Part shown: one piece after another, positions 60,175 through 64,000 of the stretch
How the letters are laid out: every line of letters starts with the position of its first letter
Numbering within the stretch: position 1 is the first letter of the stretch
Origin: Garcia nutans
Taxonomy: Eukaryota; Streptophyta; Magnoliopsida; Malpighiales; Euphorbiaceae
Reading direction: 5' to 3'
DNA length: 64,000 bases
NCBI GenBank assembly: GCA_947685225.1
Contig: CANTUV010000014.1
Span: forward strand, 930,001 to 994,000
Program-made: the position numbers and the translations under genes
Notes under the pieces: model-generated
Database searches by the model: none
What the model saw: the letters and a program-made list of their open reading frames with translations, nothing else
Told to the model about the DNA's origin: nothing

Positions 60175-60643
60175 CCGACTCTGGTTCAAACTCAGAAACT
60201 TAAAGCAGAAGGAAGCTTATTTCTTTAAAGTCAATAAAATCGGTGTTCACTGACAAAATATTGTTCATCCACAGTATTCACCAAAGAAAACCAACAATAA
60301 AGTCAGAAGAACTGTTTATTTACAGTAAAACAAATAGTGTCCCTTATAAGACACTATTTATCAACAGTTCTGAAAGCGTGAAGATACAGTAAAAGTAAAT
60401 AATATCGACATGTTACTATTAATCTACAGTACCAAAGTATGTGAAAAGAACAGTGTAAAGTTAGAAGCCCTTTGTTTATTTAAGGAGCAATTTCTAAAGC
60501 TAGAGGATATCTTTTGAAAACTCTCTCACCTCCAGAAACTCTAAAGAACTTCAAGTTTTAGTCTGTCTCCTTCTTTTTCCCCCGTCACTAAAACTTTCTT
60601 CCATCTCTGCATCTCTCACTGTTGTATAACTCTCCTGTAAGTT
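60175..60643 (+). repeat. Terminal direct repeat of the pararetrovirus, right copy
   Basis: Second copy of 52737-53216, with the same ordered motifs (ACTATTTATCAACAG, TTTATTTAAGGAGC, TTTTAGTCTGTCTCCTTCTT) and small gaps. After it, TCTCCTGTAAGTT resembles a splice donor in the viral leader. Confidence 0.85.
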
Positions 60644-61303
60644 ATTTTTTTAAAATTGTATTTTTAAAGATTGTATTTTATTATAAAGTTTGTATTTTGT
60701 ATAAGTATGCTTTGTACTTGCAGCTTGTTCTAATCTAATATATCAGAAACTTGTCTTAAATTTTAGTTAAATTTTTATATAATATCTGATCTATTGATAT
60801 ATCGGATGAAAACCAAAATATAAATTCAGAAGCTGAATCCAAATGGAGAGTATTTCTGTCTGCACTTGGGTATAACAATTTCACATATTAATATTTCTAT
60901 ATTAATACTCTGTATAATTCTAAATCTTAATAAAGTATTAGATATGTTTTTAATATAGTCTTTTATATTTTTTATATTTATTTAAATTTTATTTAAATTT
61001 TTGTATAAATCTAAAAGTAGGAATTATGCATATTTGCCTTTTGCCCAAAAAATTCCCTAGGTTACTTGTTTCTTATATATATAATATAAAAGTATAAAAT
61101 CTTTCTATTTCATAAAAAAATAAAATTACACCATTGAAACATATATATATATATATATAATAAAGCAATTTTGTTCTTTCTAATGCATAAAATTTTTCTA
61201 GAAATGGAACTTTCATTTTTTTATAATAATAATAATAATAGGAAAAACAAATGGAACACGTCGATAACAAAAAAAAATGCAAATAGATTTACCAAACAGA
61301 GTG
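60644..61303. other. Possible viral leader remainder and DUF1118 upstream region
   Basis: 60644-60900 may still be viral leader sequence, but it has no counterpart after the left repeat. The rest is AT-rich with (AT)n at 61141-61159 and (AAT)n near 61222-61240. Confidence 0.4.
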
Positions 61304-61311
61304 CCACGTGG
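61304..61311. promoter_or_regulatory. G-box upstream of the DUF1118 gene
   Basis: CCACGTGG, a palindromic G-box, lies 86 bp upstream of the start codon. G-boxes at this position are common in light-regulated genes for chloroplast proteins. If transcription starts downstream of it, this is a proximal promoter site. Confidence 0.55.
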
Positions 61312-61396
61312 ACAACCCAACCCAAGAAAATCCACGATAGCTTCAATTATCCATCATTCATTGAGATTGCTTACTGACAGGAACAAGAAGAAGAAA

Positions 61397-62153
61397 ATGA
61401 TGGAGGCCACTGCAATTTCTGCAAGTAGCAAAGTGATTCCATTCCTTTCTTCTTCTCCTTCTCCTAATAGAATGAAAGCTTCAAGAACTGAAAATTCTGC
61501 TTCTTTTTCACCTCTTCTTATCAAATCCATGGCTACCCAGAAACCTTTACCATCTGCTTCCAAAACTGTTAGCTCTAGAAAGGTAAGCTCTTTTCTAATT
61601 TCTACCATATACATTCTTTTCATTCATAAAGATTATAACTTTATGTTAATGATAATGGAAAATCGTCTTGTTTCAATTATAGGCATTTGTTTATTTTCAT
61701 GTTCCTAATAGCTCCCACGTTGATATTAATTAATGGCAGAACTCAACCGTGTTGCCTCTTGGTGAAGAAACAAGAAAAGGGCTATTAGTAGCTTGACCTC
61801 CAGTCAAACTGCTAACAAGGGTAGAGCAACTAAAGCTACTTACCAAAGCAGAGAAAGCTGGATTGTTATCTTCTGCAGAGAAGTTTGGTCTTTCTTTATC
61901 AACAATAGAGAAACTGGGTCTTCTTTCGAAGGCAGAGGAATTGGGTGTTCTCTCCGCAGCAACTGATCCTGGAACTCCTGAGGCTTTGTTAAGCCTTGGC
62001 TTGGGGTTGCTGTTTTTAGGTCCCTCTTGTGTTTATTTTGTTCCTGAAGGTTACCTTTGGGAAATTGTATTGCAGGTTGTGGTTGCTCTGTTTTGTGTTG
62101 TTGGTGGATCTGCTGCCTCAAATTTTGGATCCAACTTGCAGAAATCAAACTAA
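61397..62153 (+). pseudogene. DUF1118 thylakoid protein gene (RIQ1/RIQ2-like) with internal TGA
   Basis: Plant DUF1118 proteins (RIQ1/RIQ2 in Arabidopsis) are thylakoid membrane proteins affecting grana organisation and non-photochemical quenching. Exon 1 (61397-61582) gives a Ser/Thr-rich chloroplast transit peptide. Exon 2 (61740-62153) carries repeated KAEK/SAEK helices (LLTKAEKAG, SSAEKFGLSLSTIEKLGLL, SKAEELGVLSAATDPGTPEA), then two hydrophobic segments (LLSLGLGLLFLGPSCVYFV, and IVLQVVVALFCVVGGSAASN). The exons join in phase 0 to 199 codons, but codon 81 is TGA (61794-61796), in GTA GCT TGA CCT CCA. A CGA-to-TGA change would explain it. The frame is open on both sides and the rest looks conserved, so the mutation is recent, or it is a sequence error. 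No simple splice alternative removes it. Confidence 0.78.
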
Positions 62154-62612
62154 ATTTGATATGCTCTATTTCTGTATGATATAAATCTGAACATTTCATT
62201 GTTCATGCTATTGTTTTATTATTATTGTCACATTTGTTGCAAACAATAAAAGGGAAATTTTCAGTCAACTGCAATGGAGGATCTTCATTGAACTATAAAA
62301 TTTACAGAAAATTAAGCCAACAGCGACAGGGGATAGGGTAGTGTAAAGGGTAGTGAAAGACAGCAAGAGCAATTTACACAATTACATAAGCTTTCATGAA
62401 AGGTTACATGATTTGCACCAAAAAAAATAATAATAATATCCATGTCAGATAAGCTTTTATGAAATGGCCCGGGAAAAAAAAGACGAGAAGGATTCTCAAT
62501 AATATTCTTATCCAGAGTAGCAAATATAAAAATAGAAAACCTGAATTCTAGTGCCTTGAAACCCCTCATTTGTACTGTCAAAAATCATCTATGCACTCTC
62601 ATTGGTCAATGT
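62154..62612. other. Convergent 3' region between DUF1118 gene and G3BP-like gene
   Basis: 3' UTR-like sequence of both genes (AATAAA at about 62245-62250). No gene inside. Confidence 0.55.
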
Positions 62613-63029
62613 TCAAGTAGGAATTGAACCATCTTTTACCCCACCTTGACGCCCTCCCCTTCTACTTCCATTCTGATTAGCTGGCTGATAATCCTCTCCA
62701 TTGCGTCCGCCTGAACCCTTTGGTCGCCCTGAAAATTCACCCTGGTTTCTAAATTGATTCCTGCCATAACCCCGGCCACCACCAAAGTTTCCACGGCTCT
62801 TGAAACTGTCATTCCGAAAACCACCTCTTCCTGAGGGATATCTCCCCCTCCCACTGCTGCTAACTACAAAACCAGTAGCATTTCACTTGCTATTGTCTGA
62901 TTATAGGCTACAAAAGTATGCTTCCAGATATCAACCAATTAAACAAGTAAAAAAAATGAAGTTACCTCGGGTGTTGGTTTTCTTTTCCTCGACAATAGCT
63001 TGACGATCCCCAATGTTGATAGGTGAAGC
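62613..63029 (-). CDS. G3BP-like NTF2/RRM protein, C-terminal exons (partial)
   Basis: The last two coding exons of a plant Ras-GAP SH3-domain-binding-protein (G3BP)-like protein, a cytoplasmic RNA-binding and stress-granule factor with an N-terminal NTF2 domain and an RRM. Exon 63029-62966 encodes the end of the RRM (ASPINIGDRQAIVEEKKTNTR). Exon 62863-62613 encodes the RGG-rich tail (SGRGRYPSGRGGFRND, RGNFGGGRGYGRNQFRN, SRRGGRQGG) and stops at TGA 62615-62613. The junction splits a Val codon. The NTF2 domain and the rest of the RRM must lie beyond 64000; 63030-64000 looks intronic. The assignment rests on the tail and the RRM end only. Confidence 0.82.
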
Positions 63030-64000
63030 CTGAAATTTATATATTGGGAATTTATATATTTTTATCTTAATATCTTATCTTATATCTTGCAAGAAGGAGG
63101 GCTGCCAATGTAACATGTAGTAAACTGATAAGTACATTCCAAAAATGTGAAAAAAAAAATATCAACAAAAGGAGTTAAAATCATTGGAAAGCAAGGCAGT
63201 TATAGATCTATTTTCGGAGGTATATCTCTGACAAAAGAAACCGCCACTCCCACCCCCAAACAACCCCTTCTTCTCGGAAGACTCAAAAGTATGGGTAATT
63301 GACAATACCGATCCCCAATCCAATCTTATCAGTCCAACCTCAAAATATCTATTTAACGACTGTCCTAGTCTCAAAAATATTGGCCATCAAGTATAACACA
63401 GGAGAGCAGCAACTTGGAACCAGAAAGAGGGAGCCTGGGACTGTTCATAGGGGTCAGGGGCCACCAGGTTCTCCAGCCCCTCCCCTGCATGGTGTATGAG
63501 TGAATTGTAAATTGCCAATAAAGCATCCTAAAACAACCAACAAGCAATAATGGGAGTGACAATCAGCAATCCTCTATACATTGGCAACTTTAAGTAAATG
63601 CAAAATTCAGTTTAAAAAGGATTTGTATAATAACAGCCAGCAGAGTCATCAAGCTGTATAATAACAGCCAGCAGAGTCATCAAGCAGCTATGTAGTGACT
63701 GGTGAGGGATGTTACCCTATTGGTCATGGTGAAGATACGTCCGCCTAGGCAGATGGTTGAAGTGGTGGCTGCCTTGTGTGGTACCTATACACTTTCAATC
63801 TCAAATTGATAGGCTCACTTCTCATTTTGCAAAGATTAAGAAAAAATAATTAATTTTATTGGAAATATAATTTTGCATATATTTTTTCTATTATATCCTT
63901 ACTTTAACATGATGTATATTTAATAAGAAACATTAAATAAGAATATTATAGACATTTAACATGACTAACTTATTAAAATGGTAAGTGGACTATAATTTGG
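63030..64000 (-). other. Probable intron of the G3BP-like gene
   Basis: No further exon of the RRM or NTF2 domain was recognised. A 31-bp perfect tandem duplication lies at 63624-63685. Some GC-richer stretches (63230-63270, 63410-63500) are non-coding as far as I can see. Confidence 0.5.
63624..63685. repeat. 31-bp perfect tandem duplication
   Basis: Two adjacent identical units (63624-63654 and 63655-63685), each starting TGTATAATAACAGCC and ending GTCATCAAGC. Confidence 0.95.

Larger units (their letters stand above)
52737..60643 (+). mobile_element. Endogenous pararetrovirus (Caulimoviridae, florendovirus/petuvirus-like), decayed
   Basis: Contains, in order, recognisable remains of a movement protein, coat protein, aspartic protease, reverse transcriptase, RNase H and a downstream open frame, all on the plus strand. 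There are many stops and frameshifts. The non-coding intergenic region with a TATA-like CTATTTAAGG occurs at both ends (52737-53216 and 60175-60643), so the insert is slightly longer than one genome. The unit length between repeats is about 7.4 kb, in the range of this family. The gene order with movement protein first and the RT sequence style fit florendoviruses/Petunia vein clearing virus rather than badnaviruses. There is no integrase and there are no retrotransposon-type LTR ends. The copy cannot encode intact proteins as it stands. The right boundary may extend to about 60900. Confidence 0.88.

Noticed and set aside
52737..60643. LTR retrotransposon interpretation of the 470-bp end repeats
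   Set aside because: The ends lack TG..CA structure and a target duplication, no integrase was seen, and the movement-protein and caulimovirid RT signatures favour a pararetrovirus.
1..64000. CRISPR arrays, operons or bacterial defence systems
   Set aside because: None present. Introns, a nuclear tRNA and plant-specific families show eukaryotic nuclear DNA; the tandem repeats seen are microsatellites or TE-derived.

Overview
This window is nuclear DNA from a flowering plant, most likely a eudicot. It is very AT-rich, has long intergenic stretches, GT..AG introns, a tRNA-Asp gene, plant-only gene families (Ninja/AFP, GUX, RIQ/DUF1118) and many plant transposable elements. I could not fix the species from the sequence.

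Genes, left to right: a complete RPA1 (70 kDa subunit of replication protein A, + strand, 12 exons, 2220-5678) with two E2F-type sites upstream; a glycerophosphodiester phosphodiesterase (- strand, 8 exons, 7417-11233); a Ninja-family ABI5-binding protein (- strand, 12525-15529) with a perfect G-box/ABRE upstream; a GT8 xylan glucuronosyltransferase of the GUX type (+, 25900-28776); a tRNA-Asp (-, 30123-30193) with unusual bases; TOM5 of the mitochondrial import receptor (-, 30836-31736); two tandem pyruvate decarboxylase genes (-, 33243-35517 and 42317-44596); a DUF1118/RIQ-type thylakoid protein gene (+, 61397-62153) broken by one in-frame TGA; and the 3' end of a G3BP-like NTF2/RRM protein (-, from 62613 to beyond the window edge). 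The genes belong to unrelated pathways. Only the two PDC copies are functionally linked.

Mobile DNA fills much of the rest. There are two PIF/Harbinger-type MITEs with TTA target duplications (931-1562 and 47519-48109). The second sits inside another insertion that is flanked by an 11-bp direct repeat (47221-48403). A non-autonomous hAT element with a perfect 8-bp duplication (23380-24386) carries a CAG-rich core. A 2.5 kb solo LTR (49147-51657) has landed at the centre of a long palindromic foldback element (about 48640-52140). A decayed endogenous pararetrovirus of the florendovirus/petuvirus type occupies about 52737-60640 and is terminally redundant.

The region 30.5-44.7 kb looks like a segmental duplication: PDC is duplicated with its introns and proximal promoter, and a piece of the TOM5 3' flank is duplicated beside PDC copy 2, although TOM5 itself is present only once. 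I found no clearly new biological system. The most unusual features are the asymmetric PDC pair, the nested palindrome/LTR, the terminally redundant viral copy with a repeated promoter motif, and the single nonsense codon in the DUF1118 gene.
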